From positions 124,001 through 188,000 of the forward strand of contig NZ_JANKZF010000006.1 in the NCBI RefSeq assembly GCF_027568515.1: a DNA stretch of 64,000 nt, given 5' to 3'. This document shows, in pieces, positions 17,497 through 26,323 of the stretch (position 1 is the stretch's first letter; every line of letters starts with the position of its first letter). The stretch comes from Arthrobacter sp. HY1533 (GTDB lineage: Bacteria > Actinomycetota > Actinomycetes > Actinomycetales > Micrococcaceae). The position numbers and the translations under genes were made by a program. The notes under the pieces were generated by a model, which was given only the letters and a program-made list of their open reading frames with translations, did no database searches and was not told the origin of the DNA.

Positions 17497-18900
17497 CTAC
17501 CGCGTTGGCACCTGCCCCACCCGGAACAGCCGGTCCGGGTCAAAGCGGCCGGCCAGCTCCTTCAGCTGGTCCAGTGTCTGCGCCGTGTAGCTTGCGTTAA
17601 AGCCGGCGGCGCCGGTGCCGGCCGAGAAGTTGGGCAGTGTTCCGCCATATGCCCATCCGGACATGCTTTGGAGCAGCCCTGCCGCATGGGACCGGATGGG
17701 TGCCAGCTCGGGCGGTGCCGCCACCCCCACTGTGTACAGGCCATAGCCCGCCTGCCGGTGGCACAGGGCGCTGGGAATGTCCGGTTCATCCGAGAGCGCA
17801 CCGCCAAACTGGCGGATCTCCACCATCAGTTGCGGGGAATGGGTGCCTGGGCCGGCGCAGTCCAGGAGGGCCTCGGCCGCCGCCTCGGGGAAGTCCGCCA
17901 GCAGCGCGGAAGCTTCCGCCGCGGGCAGGCTGTCCTCGGGGTCGGAGTGGACCATGCCGATCATGGACGAGGGCAGGGGGCCCACCGCATCCATGATCGG
18001 CTCACCGGCCGCGCGCATCGGCGCAAGCCAGCTGCCGCCGTCGTCCGGGTCTCCGGCGTAGACATAGCGGACGGCAATGGTGAATTTTCCGGCCAGAGGT
18101 GCGGGGACGCCGGGCATGGGTGGCAGTTGCATGAGGGCAACGGAGGTGGTGGCCGCGCGGGGCAGGGTGGGGCACCACTGGGCCCAGATGCGCAGGACGC
18201 GTTCCACGCTGTCTGTGCCGAAGAAGAGTGCGCCGCCATAGACCATGGGCAGCGGGAGCAGGCCAAATTCCATGCCCGTGATGATGCCCAGGGAGCCCTT
18301 TCCGCCGCGCAGGCCCCAGAAGAGCTCGGGCTCGGACTCGGCGGTGGCGCGGCGCAGCACGCCGTCGCCGGTCACAACGTCAATTGCGGTGACCCTGTCC
18401 GAGGCCGCGCCGAAGGTCCGCGCCATGGGGCCGATGCCGCCGCCGCTGGTGTAGCCGGCCACGCTGACGCCAGGGGCCGAGCCGCACAGGCCGGCCAGGC
18501 CGGGGTCGGCGCAGGCTTCCAGCACGCTGGTCCAGGTGGTCCCTGACCCGGTGTAGGCCGACCCGCCGTTGCCGTTTGGCGACACTTCGCAGCGGTTGAG
18601 TGAGCGGGTGTGGATCAACAGCGTGCCGGCCAGGTCGCTGGCTATGCCGTGGCCCGTGGCCTGGACAGCAACGGGCAGGCCGTTGGCGGCGGCAAATCTC
18701 AGCCCTTCCGACACGTCCTGGGCATTGGCCGCCTCAAGCACAGCGGCCGGGCTCGTTGCAACGGCCAGGTTCCATGGGGTGGCCAGTTCGGCGTATCCGG
18801 GTTCGCCGGGCTCATGCAGGGGGCCGGAGAGATTTCGGCGCAGGGCGTCAAATCCGGCGTTGGGGGTGTTTTCGGGTGCAAGCGTGGCAGGAATTTCCAA
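17497..18900 (-). CDS. FAD-binding oxidoreductase with BBE domain
   Basis: A 467-residue flavoprotein of the PCMH/berberine-bridge type. The N-terminal FAD domain shows VQATGHGIASDL near residue 78, where His is the usual covalent flavin anchor, and GLCGSAPGVSVAGYTSGGG near 137, whose Cys could be a second flavin link although its spacing is three residues longer than in plant enzymes. The C-terminal BBE motif is GFNASYTAQTLDQLKEL. Such enzymes oxidise sugars, alcohols or small cyclic compounds with oxygen. No secretion signal is seen. It stands on the same strand as the Stealth gene 40 bases upstream, with no obvious link. Confidence 0.88.
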   Translation of the reverse strand: MEIPATLAPENTPNAGFDALRRNLSGPLHEPGEPGYAELATPWNLAVATSPAAVLEAANAQDVSEGLRFAAANGLPVAVQATGHGIASDLAGTLLIHTRSLNRCEVSPNGNGGSAYTGSGTTWTSVLEACADPGLAGLCGSAPGVSVAGYTSGGGIGPMARTFGAASDRVTAIDVVTGDGVLRRATAESEPELFWGLRGGKGSLGIITGMEFGLLPLPMVYGGALFFGTDSVERVLRIWAQWCPTLPRAATTSVALMQLPPMPGVPAPLAGKFTIAVRYVYAGDPDDGGSWLAPMRAAGEPIMDAVGPLPSSMIGMVHSDPEDSLPAAEASALLADFPEAAAEALLDCAGPGTHSPQLMVEIRQFGGALSDEPDIPSALCHRQAGYGLYTVGVAAPPELAPIRSHAAGLLQSMSGWAYGGTLPNFSAGTGAAGFNASYTAQTLDQLKELAGRFDPDRLFRVGQVPTR

Positions 18901-19037
18901 GATGACCTCCGGTGCGCGGGCATTGCATGGCGCAAGAACCCCCAGTCAGCTTTGCCCTCTCAGCCTGCCACCACAGGTGCCCCATTGGCCAGCATTTTTC
19001 CCTGGCACCTTGCCTTGGCCCGACGGCGCGGGCCGGG

Positions 19038-19460
19038 TTAGCTGGATTTCGTCGGGCGCCGGCGGTTGAACAGGAGGGCAACGGCGATGCCTGCGAGCCA
19101 AAAATCCTTGGCCATGGCTGTTCCTGCCGGTGTGGGGCGGATGCCGTCAGGCTCGGTCATGCCGGGGGACTTCAGGTACGTTGCGACGAGTCCACCGGAA
19201 AACGCGCCCAGGGCCAGGCCGGCCAGGCGGCTGGAGACAAACGGGGCCAGGAGGAACGCGCCCAGGCCAATTTCGGAGTAGCTGAGGTACTTCCCGAATC
19301 GCTCCGGCGTCAGGTCGGCCACCTGGGGAATGAGCTCGCCGGCGGCGGCCTGCAGCCCGGCGGCATGTTCCGGGGCCAGGTCCAGCTTGCCTATTCCGGC
19401 ATTGAGGATGAAGGCCCCGGAGACGAGGCGCAGTGCGGCGTTGCTGATGCTGAATCCCAT
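19038..19460 (-). CDS. Small DoxX-like membrane protein
   Basis: A 140-residue protein with about four hydrophobic helices (for example LRLVSGAFILNAGIGKL at the start and DFWLAGIAVALLF at the end) and a basic C-terminal tail. The pattern resembles DoxX/DoxD-like membrane proteins often annotated in actinobacteria, but no signature residue decides this. The start ATG at 19460 follows CAGGAGC. No operon partner is evident. Function unknown. Confidence 0.7.
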   Translation of the reverse strand: MGFSISNAALRLVSGAFILNAGIGKLDLAPEHAAGLQAAAGELIPQVADLTPERFGKYLSYSEIGLGAFLLAPFVSSRLAGLALGAFSGGLVATYLKSPGMTEPDGIRPTPAGTAMAKDFWLAGIAVALLFNRRRPTKSS

Positions 19461-19661
19461 GGAAAGCTCCTGTGGTGTGGCTGGACGGCGTGCTCTTGCC
19501 AGCCTATGGCGGGCCGCCGGACGTGGCTAGTGGAAGCTTTGCCGGCCAGAACGTGGATATGACGCAAGGTGCGGCAAATGCAGCCCAAACAACTGTCTGC
19601 CAGCACCCAAGGTAACGAAATGATAACGGATCTATCGGAAGTTATTGACTTAGGGAAATCT

Positions 19662-19683
19662 CGGCAGGGTGCATTGCCTGCCG
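19662..19683. promoter_or_regulatory. Inverted repeat upstream of the aminopeptidase gene
   Basis: CGGCAGG-(8)-CCTGCCG at 19662-19683 lies 30 bases before the M28 aminopeptidase start and just downstream of a TTGACT (19645-19650). It could be an operator or a leader hairpin. Confidence 0.4.
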
Positions 19684-19712
19684 ATCGGGAGGCAATTAAA
19701 TAAGGAGAGACC

Positions 19713-21248
19713 ATGCGAGCAAGAGCATTGCTGGGAGCCGGGGCGGTTGTTGCCGCCATGTTGGTTCCGGTAACGGCCGCGTCAGCCGTCGACGACGTCA
19801 ACACGAACAAGTTGCGCAAGTCTGTAACGGTAAACGGAATCCTGGCGCACGAGCGGGCGCTGCAGAGAATCGCCAACAACAACGACGGCACGCGGGCATC
19901 GGGAACTCCGGGCTATGCGGCGTCCGTCGACTACGTCAAGAAGGAACTCAAGAAGGCCGGATACAAGGTCACCGAGCAGCAGTTTGAGTTCCCCTACTAC
20001 CAGGAGGTCACTCCGGCCACCCTGAGCCAGGTCTCGCCGTCGACGGTGCCGTACGAGACCGAATCCCTGCAGTACTCAGGCAGCGGAACGGTGACCGGCA
20101 CCCTGGTTGCCACGGTAAACGCGGTCATTCCGGCAACGCCCGCGCCCAGTTCATCCTCCGGATGTGCCGCGGGGGACTTCGTGCCGGCCTCGGCGACCGA
20201 GCCCCAGGTGGCGCTCATCCAGCGCGGCACATGCACCTTCGCCGAGAAGGTGGCCAATGCCGTGGCCGCCGGATATGACGCGGCCGTGGTCTTCAATGAA
20301 GGCAACCCCGGCCGGACCGACCTTCTCAGCGGTGTCACGCTGGGCGGACCGGCAGCCATTCCCGTGGTGGGCGCCAGCTACGCGGACGGGGTTGAGCTGT
20401 ACAACGCAACCCAGGCGGGCCCCGTGAGTGTTCAGGTTGGCACCAACATCATCAATGAAACCCGCACCACCTCCAACATCATCGCCGATTCACCCAAGGG
20501 CGATCCCGCCAAGACAGTTGTGGTGGGTGCGCACCTGGACTCCGTGCTGGAGGGCCCGGGAATCAACGACAATGGCAGCGGCACCAGCGTGGTCCTTGAA
20601 ACGGCCATCCAGATGCAGAAATTGAAGATCAAGCCGCGCCAGCAGGTGCGTTTTGCCTTCTGGGGCGCGGAGGAGTCCGGCCTGCTGGGTTCCGAGCACT
20701 ACGTTGCCAGCCTTACGGACCCGCAACTGTCCACCATCTACGCAAACCTGAACTTCGACATGCTCGGATCGCCCAACTATGTGCGGTTCGTCTATGACGG
20801 GGACGGCTCTGCCGATCCCGAAGGACTTGGCGGTCCGGCCGGTTCGGCACAGATTGAATCGGTCTTCACCGACTACTTCGCAGGCCAGGGCCTGGCAACC
20901 TCACCGACGGCCTTCGACGGCCGATCGGACTACGGTCCCTTCATTGCCGTGGGCATCCCTGCGGGCGGGCTCTTCAGCGGGGCCGAAGACCTCAAGACCG
21001 CGGAGGAGGCAGCCATCTATGGCGGCACGGCCGGAGAACCCTACGACGCGTGCTACCACCAGGCCTGCGACACCACTAACAACTTGAGCACGGCGGCGCT
21101 CAATGAGCTCGGGGACGCCGCGGCCCATGCCGTGATGACCCTGGCCACCACAAAGTCCGGCTTCTTCGAGGACGGCAGCCGGCGGGCGGCCCCGAAGGTG
21201 GCCCCGGCCGACGGCTTCATGTACAAGGGCAGCCACCTGATCCGCTGA
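19713..21248 (+). CDS. Secreted M28 family zinc aminopeptidase with PA domain
   Basis: A 511-residue exported peptidase. Residues 1-25 are a Sec signal (MRARALLGAGAVVAAM, cut after ASA). A protease-associated (PA) domain lies near 130-235 (VALIQRGTCTFAEKVANA). The M28 catalytic domain follows, with the full two-zinc set: His274 (GAHLDSV), Asp286 (NDNGSG), Glu320/Glu321 (WGAEES), Asp349 (NFDMLGS) and His449 (CYHQACD). Streptomyces griseus aminopeptidase is the model for this family; it removes N-terminal hydrophobic residues from peptides. AAGGAGA lies before the ATG. A GC-rich hairpin follows the gene. Confidence 0.95.
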   Translation: MRARALLGAGAVVAAMLVPVTAASAVDDVNTNKLRKSVTVNGILAHERALQRIANNNDGTRASGTPGYAASVDYVKKELKKAGYKVTEQQFEFPYYQEVTPATLSQVSPSTVPYETESLQYSGSGTVTGTLVATVNAVIPATPAPSSSSGCAAGDFVPASATEPQVALIQRGTCTFAEKVANAVAAGYDAAVVFNEGNPGRTDLLSGVTLGGPAAIPVVGASYADGVELYNATQAGPVSVQVGTNIINETRTTSNIIADSPKGDPAKTVVVGAHLDSVLEGPGINDNGSGTSVVLETAIQMQKLKIKPRQQVRFAFWGAEESGLLGSEHYVASLTDPQLSTIYANLNFDMLGSPNYVRFVYDGDGSADPEGLGGPAGSAQIESVFTDYFAGQGLATSPTAFDGRSDYGPFIAVGIPAGGLFSGAEDLKTAEEAAIYGGTAGEPYDACYHQACDTTNNLSTAALNELGDAAAHAVMTLATTKSGFFEDGSRRAAPKVAPADGFMYKGSHLIR

Positions 21249-21273
21249 CAGGACGGATTTGAGCTGATGGGGA

Positions 21274-21315
21274 CCTTGGCCCGGGCTGCCGCCAAAACGG
21301 CGGTCCGGGCCAAGG
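21274..21315. terminator. Bidirectional hairpin terminator
   Basis: CCTTGGCCCGG (21274-21284) pairs with CCGGGCCAAGG (21305-21315), with an inner CCGCC/GGCGG stem around an AAAAC loop. It lies between the convergent aminopeptidase and TetR genes. Confidence 0.7.
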
Positions 21316-21331
21316 CCGTGCCCAGACGCGG

Positions 21332-22042
21332 CTAGTGCCGCGGTGCCGCGGAGGGGCCAAGTGTTGCCGCAAGGCCCGCCACCATGGCCCGCAGGCCCAG
21401 CTCAAATGCGGCATCCGCGTCGTTGCGGATTTCCGCATTGCCGGTGCCGCCGGCGCCGCGCCTGGCCACGGCCGCAGTGAAGCGCGGTGCCGTGGGTGCC
21501 AGGTCCCCGGCGTCGAAGATGTCCGCGGGGGCGTTGACGTCATAGGCGGATCCATAAATGAAGGATTCCAGCGCAACCACGGCGTCAATGATGGTTTCCT
21601 CGGGCCAGCCCGCACCCTGGAAGCCCCTGGTCACGGCCTCGTACATGGTGATTGTGGCCGGTGCGTTGGTCACTGGCAGCAGCGCGATGACGGGGATCAG
21701 CGGCAAATGCGAGGCAAAAACGTCCCGGTAGGAGCGCGCCCACCGGGTGACGGCCTCGGTCCACGGCAGGCCGGCAAAGCCGGACACGTCAACCTTGCCC
21801 ATGAGGTGATCCTCAACGAGCAGCAGCACATCCTGCTTGGAGCTCACATGGTTGTACAGCGCCGACGGGGCAACATTGAGGGACTTTGCCAACGCGGCCA
21901 TGGTGAGCCCCTTGTAGCCGTCGTTCGTCACCAGCTTCAGGGCAGCCCTGGTGATCCGCGCCGAACTGAGCAGTGCCCGCGGGGGCCGGCCGGCCCGGCG
22001 TCGTTCCTGTACTTCCTTCTGCACTATTTCCACCGGATCCAT
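21332..22042 (-). CDS. TetR family repressor, likely controls putrescine oxidase
   Basis: A 236-residue regulator. Residues 25-75 (ARITRAALKLVTNDG, then LTMAALAKSLNVAPSALYNHV) form the TetR helix-turn-helix; the C-terminal domain is of the TetR_C type used for small ligands. AAGGAGG precedes the ATG by 5 bases. It is divergent from puo, and a perfect 23-bp palindrome sits in the 142-base gap between them, so it probably represses puo and itself until a polyamine or its aldehyde product binds. The ligand is inferred from the neighbours. Confidence 0.9.
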   Translation of the reverse strand: MDPVEIVQKEVQERRRAGRPPRALLSSARITRAALKLVTNDGYKGLTMAALAKSLNVAPSALYNHVSSKQDVLLLVEDHLMGKVDVSGFAGLPWTEAVTRWARSYRDVFASHLPLIPVIALLPVTNAPATITMYEAVTRGFQGAGWPEETIIDAVVALESFIYGSAYDVNAPADIFDAGDLAPTAPRFTAAVARRGAGGTGNAEIRNDADAAFELGLRAMVAGLAATLGPSAAPRH

Positions 22043-22123
22043 GTTCCCTCCTTGGCGCCACCGTGCGCAAAAAGATCCTTGGCGCCCCTTTACGGGGATC
22101 GGTGACGTCCGTTACAGTCTATT

Positions 22124-22146
22124 CTAAATGAACCGCATTCATTTAG
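22124..22146. promoter_or_regulatory. TetR-type operator between the regulator and puo
   Basis: Perfect inverted repeat CTAAATGAA-(5)-TTCATTTAG. It lies 38 bases upstream of the puo start and 81 bases upstream of the TetR start and overlaps a TATTCT sequence (22120-22125) that could be the puo -10 box. Confidence 0.75.
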
Positions 22147-22184
22147 TGAAGCCCGTCACCGGACAGCTCACAGGAGAGGGACAC

Positions 22185-23567
22185 ATGGCATCCGCAGAAA
22201 ACCAGGCAATTGACCGCGACGTCGTCATCATCGGCGCCGGACCGTCAGGACTCACCGCAGCCCGTGAGCTGAAAAAGGCCGGCCTGAGCGTGGCCGTCGT
22301 CGAGGCCCGCGACCGAGTTGGCGGACGCACCTGGTCCAACACCATTGACGGCGCGTGGCTGGAAATTGGCGGCCAGTGGGTCTCACCGGACCAGACCGCG
22401 CTGATCGGGCTCCTCGGCGAACTCGGCCTGGACACCTACTCCCGCTACCGCGACGGCGACAGCGTCTACGTGGCCCCCGACGGCACCCGCACCCGCTACA
22501 CGGGCGAGATGTTCCCCGTCTCCCCGGACACCGAAGCGGCCATGAACAAGCTCATCGACACCCTCGACGCGCTCGCGGCCCTCATGGACCCGGAAAAGCC
22601 GTGGGACCACCCGCAGGCCCGCGAACTGGACATCATCTCCTTCCACCACTGGCTGCGCACCCAGTCCAGCGACGAGGAGGCCTGCAACAACATTGGCCTG
22701 TTCATCGCCGGCGGCATGCTCACCAAGCCGGCCCACGCCTTCTCCGCTCTGCAGGCAGTGTTCATGGCCTCCTCGGCCGGCTCCTTCTCCAACCTGGTGG
22801 ACGACAACTTCATCCTCGACAAGCGCGTGGTGGGCGGCATGCAGGGCGTCTCGCTCGCCATGGCCGCAGAGCTCGGCGAGGACGTCATCCTGAACTCCCC
22901 GGCCCGCACCGTCCGCTGGGAAGAGACCGACGGCGGCTACCTTGCCACAGTGATCGCCGACGGCGCCACCATCACCGCCAAGCGCGTTGTCATGGCCGTG
23001 CCGCCGAACCTCTACAGCCGCGTCTCCTTCGACCCGCCGCTGCCGCGCCGCCAGCACCAGATGCACCAGCACCAGTCGCTGGGCCTGGTCATCAAGGTCC
23101 ACGCCGTCTACGAAACGCCGTTCTGGCGCGAAGACGGCCTCTCAGGCACTGGCTTCAGCGCCTCCTCGCTGGTCCAGGAAGTGTACGACAACACGAACCA
23201 CGAGGACCCCCGCGGAACCCTTGTCGGCTTTGTCTCCGACGAGAAGGCCGACTACGCCTTCACCCTTTCCGCAGAGCAGCGCAAGAAGGAAATCACGGCC
23301 TCGCTGGCCGAATTCCTGGGCGACGCCGCAGCAGAACCGGTTGTCTACTACGAGTCCGACTGGGGATCCGAGGAATGGACCCGAGGCGCCTACGCCGCCA
23401 GCTACGACCTCGGCGGCCTGCACCGCTACGGCCCCGACCAGCTGGCACCCGTGGGCCCCATCCACTGGTCCTGCTCCGACCTCGCCGCCGAAGGCTACCA
23501 GCATGTTGACGGGGCGGTCCGCATGGGCCAGTTCACCGCCAACAAGCTGATCGCAGAACTGGCGTAA
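22185..23567 (+). CDS. puo: Putrescine oxidase (flavin monoamine oxidase family)
   Basis: A 460-residue FAD enzyme that oxidises putrescine to 4-aminobutanal (cyclising to 1-pyrroline), ammonia and hydrogen peroxide. The dinucleotide motif GAGPSG is at 17-22, followed by VVEARDRVGGRT. Stretches such as WLEIGGQWVSPDQT, EEACNNIGLFIAGGMLTKP and VDDNFILDKRVVGGMQ are nearly identical to the characterised putrescine oxidases of Rhodococcus erythropolis and Kocuria rosea as I recall them. The ATG at 22185 follows AGGAGAGGG; a longer form reading through the operator is unlikely. The downstream permease probably imports the amine. No export signal is present. Confidence 0.93.
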   Translation: MASAENQAIDRDVVIIGAGPSGLTAARELKKAGLSVAVVEARDRVGGRTWSNTIDGAWLEIGGQWVSPDQTALIGLLGELGLDTYSRYRDGDSVYVAPDGTRTRYTGEMFPVSPDTEAAMNKLIDTLDALAALMDPEKPWDHPQARELDIISFHHWLRTQSSDEEACNNIGLFIAGGMLTKPAHAFSALQAVFMASSAGSFSNLVDDNFILDKRVVGGMQGVSLAMAAELGEDVILNSPARTVRWEETDGGYLATVIADGATITAKRVVMAVPPNLYSRVSFDPPLPRRQHQMHQHQSLGLVIKVHAVYETPFWREDGLSGTGFSASSLVQEVYDNTNHEDPRGTLVGFVSDEKADYAFTLSAEQRKKEITASLAEFLGDAAAEPVVYYESDWGSEEWTRGAYAASYDLGGLHRYGPDQLAPVGPIHWSCSDLAAEGYQHVDGAVRMGQFTANKLIAELA

Positions 23568-23689
23568 CCGGCGGCGCTTCCGCGGAATTGGGGGCTGGTG
23601 CCCGCACCGCGCCACACACGACTTCGTCGGTGTGTCCGCGGCGACGCCCACCACGCCGCCAGCCCCCAATTCCGCTCACGCGCCGCCGG
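23568..23689. repeat. 122-bp long inverted-repeat element after puo
   Basis: Arms of 31 bases (23568-23598 and 23659-23689) match at 27 positions, including a perfect 17-bp inner block (23582-23598 with 23659-23675) and a perfect 10-bp outer block. A second nested hairpin, ACACACGAC-TTC-GTCgGTGTGT, sits in the loop at 23614-23635. The element begins on the base after the puo stop codon. It could be a terminator, a processing site or a MITE/REPIN-like repeat. Confidence 0.6.
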
Positions 23690-23769
23690 ATTCGCCGTCG
23701 GCTGCGCTCAGCTTTTGGCGGATTCACCCTTAGTTTTTTCATGACCCATTCGTCCTGAGGAGGACCCTT

Positions 23770-24699
23770 ATGCGGTATGTAGTTGGATATTCCGCCAACG
23801 CCCGTGGCGGCGATGCCGTCAATCTGGCCGTGGCACTGGCCCGCCGGCAGGGCGCCTCCCTGGACCTGGTCATGGTGATGCCCGAGGATTCGCCCTACAA
23901 CGGCGTCTACCCGCCCGTTGCCGGGTTCGGCGACATCCTGGCCGAGCAGGTGTCACAGTGGCTCGACGAAGGCCTGGCCCTGATCCCCGACGACGTTCCG
24001 GCGCAGGCGCACATCCGCCGCGGCGAGTCCGAGGCCGAGGCGCTCATCGCCGCCGCAACGGAGCTGGGCGCCGCCCTGCTGGTCATCGGGGCCAGCAGCA
24101 CAGGCCTCTTCAAGCGCTTCACGATCGGCTCCGTGGCCAGCTCACTGCTGCACGCCTCGACGCTCCCCGTGGTCCTGGCGCCGTCCGGGTACAGCCGCAC
24201 CAAGCCCATCACCCGGCTGACCTGCGCACTTGGCACCCGGGCCGGGGCCGAAGACGTGCTGCGCACGGGCATCGCGATGGCCAAGCGCCGCGAGCTGCCC
24301 CTGCGGCTCGTCTCGCTCGTGGCCCTCGGCGCGGACAGCTCCGGCGCCACGGTGGAGCAGGCAGAAGCCCACCTGCGTGCCGTTGCCGAGGCCAGCCAGG
24401 GAGTGGGCGTCGACGCATTCGACAAACTCGATGTCGACGTCGTGGTGGGGCACGGGCGCACCATTGAGGACGCCGTGGACGCGCTTGACTGGAAGAAGGG
24501 CGAGATCCTGCTCATCGGCTCCAGCCGCCTGGCGCAAAACAACTCCATCTTCCTCGGCGCCACGGCCAACCGCATCCTGCGGGCGCTGCCGGTGCCCATG
24601 ATCGTGGTCCCGCGCAACTACGTGCCGCAGTCCGAGGCACTCTTCTCCACCGGACAGGTCCCCATCGTTGAATCCGAAACCCCGGAGGCACCCCAATGA
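23770..24699 (+). CDS. Universal stress protein, tandem Usp domains
   Basis: A 309-residue cytoplasmic protein with two Usp domains (about 1-140 and 155-290). The first has MRYVVGYSANARGGDAVNLA and LLVIGASSTGLFKRFTIGS, with the ATP-binding G-x2-G-x9-GS type pattern near 110-122; the second ends ILLIGSSRLAQNNSIFLG, where part of that pattern is lost. AGGAGGA lies upstream. Its stop overlaps the start of the APC permease (ATGA), so it is made together with the transporter and may modulate it; Usp-transporter pairings are common. Confidence 0.9.
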   Translation: MRYVVGYSANARGGDAVNLAVALARRQGASLDLVMVMPEDSPYNGVYPPVAGFGDILAEQVSQWLDEGLALIPDDVPAQAHIRRGESEAEALIAAATELGAALLVIGASSTGLFKRFTIGSVASSLLHASTLPVVLAPSGYSRTKPITRLTCALGTRAGAEDVLRTGIAMAKRRELPLRLVSLVALGADSSGATVEQAEAHLRAVAEASQGVGVDAFDKLDVDVVVGHGRTIEDAVDALDWKKGEILLIGSSRLAQNNSIFLGATANRILRALPVPMIVVPRNYVPQSEALFSTGQVPIVESETPEAPQ

Positions 24700-26213
24700 G
24701 CACGTCAAAAACAGTTGAACGGGGCCTGAGCGAGAAGGGCCTGAAGGCCGGTTCCGTGGGCCTGATCGGCGCCGTCGTCATCGGCATCTCCTGCATCGCC
24801 CCCGCCTACACGCTGACCGCCGCCCTGGGCCCCACGGTCTCGGAGGTGGGCGTGCACCTGCCGGCCATCTTCCTGGTGGGCTTCATCCCCATGCTGCTGG
24901 TGGCCCTGGGCTACCGGGAGCTGAACAATGCCATGCCCGACGCCGGCACCTCCTTCACGTGGGCATCGCGCGCCTTCGGCCCATGGATCGGCTGGATGGG
25001 CGGGTGGGGGCTGATTGCCGCCACCATCATTGTGCTGTCCAACCTGGCTGCGGTGGCGGTGGACTTCTTCTACCTCATGCTGGCGCAGATCTTCTCCAAC
25101 CCGGAGCTGGCGGACCTGACCACCATATTGCCGCTGAACATTGCCACCACGTTGGTGTTCATAGCCGGGGCCTGCTGGATTTCGTACCGCGGCATGGAAA
25201 CCACCAAGACGTTCCAATACGTGCTGGTGGGCTTCCAGCTGCTGGTCCTTGGCTGGTTCGCCATCGCCGCGTTCGCGCACGTGGCCAACGGCACGGCCTT
25301 TGATGCCACGGCCATCACGCCGGACTGGTTCAACCCCTTCGCCGTGGAATCGTTCTCGCAGTTCGCGGCCGGCGTTTCCCTCTCGATCTTCATCTTCTGG
25401 GGCTGGGACGTCACCCTGACCATGAACGAGGAGACCAAGAACCCGGAAAAGACGCCGGGCCGGGCCGCCACGGCAACAGTTGTTGTCATCATGGTCATCT
25501 ACATGACAGTCTCACTGGCCACACTGGCGTTTGCCGGCATTGGCACCGAGGGGCTGGGCGCCGGAAACCCCGAGAACCAGGGCAGCATCTTTGCCGTGCT
25601 GGCCGGGCCCGTCATGGGGCCGTTCGCGATCCTGATGTCGCTGGCCATCCTGAGCTCATCGGCCGCGTCCCTGCAGTCCACGTTCGTGTCCCCGGCAAGG
25701 ACGCTGCTGTCCATGGGCCACTACAAGGCGCTGCCCAAGAGTTTCAGCAAGATCAGCCCAACCCACAAGTCGCCCAGCTACGCCACCATTGCGGCAGCCA
25801 TTGCCGCAGCCGCGTTCTACGTGATTACCCGGACACTTTCCGAGAATGCGCTGTGGGACACCATCACGGCCTTGGGCATGATGATCTGCTTCTACTACGG
25901 CATCACCGCACTGGCCTGCGTCTGGTACTTCCGGGCAGAAGCCTTCCGTGGCGCCCGCAGCTTCTTCTTCAAGTTCCTGGCACCCCTGGTGGGCGGCGTG
26001 ATCCTGCTGGTCATGTTCTTCAAGACCGCCTACGACTCCATGGACCCCAGCTACGGCTCCGGCTCCAACATTGGGGGACTGGGCCTGGTATTCATCCTCG
26101 GGGCGGGCGTGATCCTGCTGGGCGCAGTGCTCATGTTGTTCATGTACTGGCGCCACCCGGAGTTCTTCAAGGGCCAGGTCCTGAGCCGCGCCAGCCAGGT
26201 CTACAACCCGTAA
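24696..26213 (+). CDS. APC family permease, probable putrescine/amino-acid importer
   Basis: A 505-residue transporter with about 12 membrane helices. The first helix region GAVVIGISCIAPAYTLTAALGP has the unwound G-[IV]-[SG]-x-x family feature, and ISYRGMETTKTFQYVLVG and FIFWGWDVTLTMNEETKNPE are conserved in amine and polyamine members of the APC superfamily. It is coupled to the Usp gene and lies downstream of puo, which suggests import of putrescine or a related amine for the oxidase. A 66-base perfect hairpin follows. Confidence 0.9.
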   Translation: MSTSKTVERGLSEKGLKAGSVGLIGAVVIGISCIAPAYTLTAALGPTVSEVGVHLPAIFLVGFIPMLLVALGYRELNNAMPDAGTSFTWASRAFGPWIGWMGGWGLIAATIIVLSNLAAVAVDFFYLMLAQIFSNPELADLTTILPLNIATTLVFIAGACWISYRGMETTKTFQYVLVGFQLLVLGWFAIAAFAHVANGTAFDATAITPDWFNPFAVESFSQFAAGVSLSIFIFWGWDVTLTMNEETKNPEKTPGRAATATVVVIMVIYMTVSLATLAFAGIGTEGLGAGNPENQGSIFAVLAGPVMGPFAILMSLAILSSSAASLQSTFVSPARTLLSMGHYKALPKSFSKISPTHKSPSYATIAAAIAAAAFYVITRTLSENALWDTITALGMMICFYYGITALACVWYFRAEAFRGARSFFFKFLAPLVGGVILLVMFFKTAYDSMDPSYGSGSNIGGLGLVFILGAGVILLGAVLMLFMYWRHPEFFKGQVLSRASQVYNP

Positions 26214-26220
26214 CGCGGGG

Positions 26221-26286
26221 AAATGACACCGATCCCCCTTTCTGAGCCTGGGATTCCGGGCTCAGAAAGGGGGATCGGTGTCATTT
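26221..26286. terminator. Bidirectional terminator with perfect 28-bp arms
   Basis: Arms 26221-26248 and 26259-26286 are perfectly complementary around a 10-base loop. The stem starts with AAA and ends with TTT, then TT, giving a U run on either strand. It separates the APC permease from the convergent DUF5997 gene. Confidence 0.88.
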
Positions 26287-26323
26287 TTCGTGGACGGCGG
26301 TGTGACCCGCACGCCAGGTGGAG

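Noticed and set aside
15303-17600. A 765-codon open frame on the plus strand over the Stealth gene
   Set aside because: It is the antisense shadow of a gene with all four Stealth regions. GC-rich third positions leave long open frames on the opposite strand.
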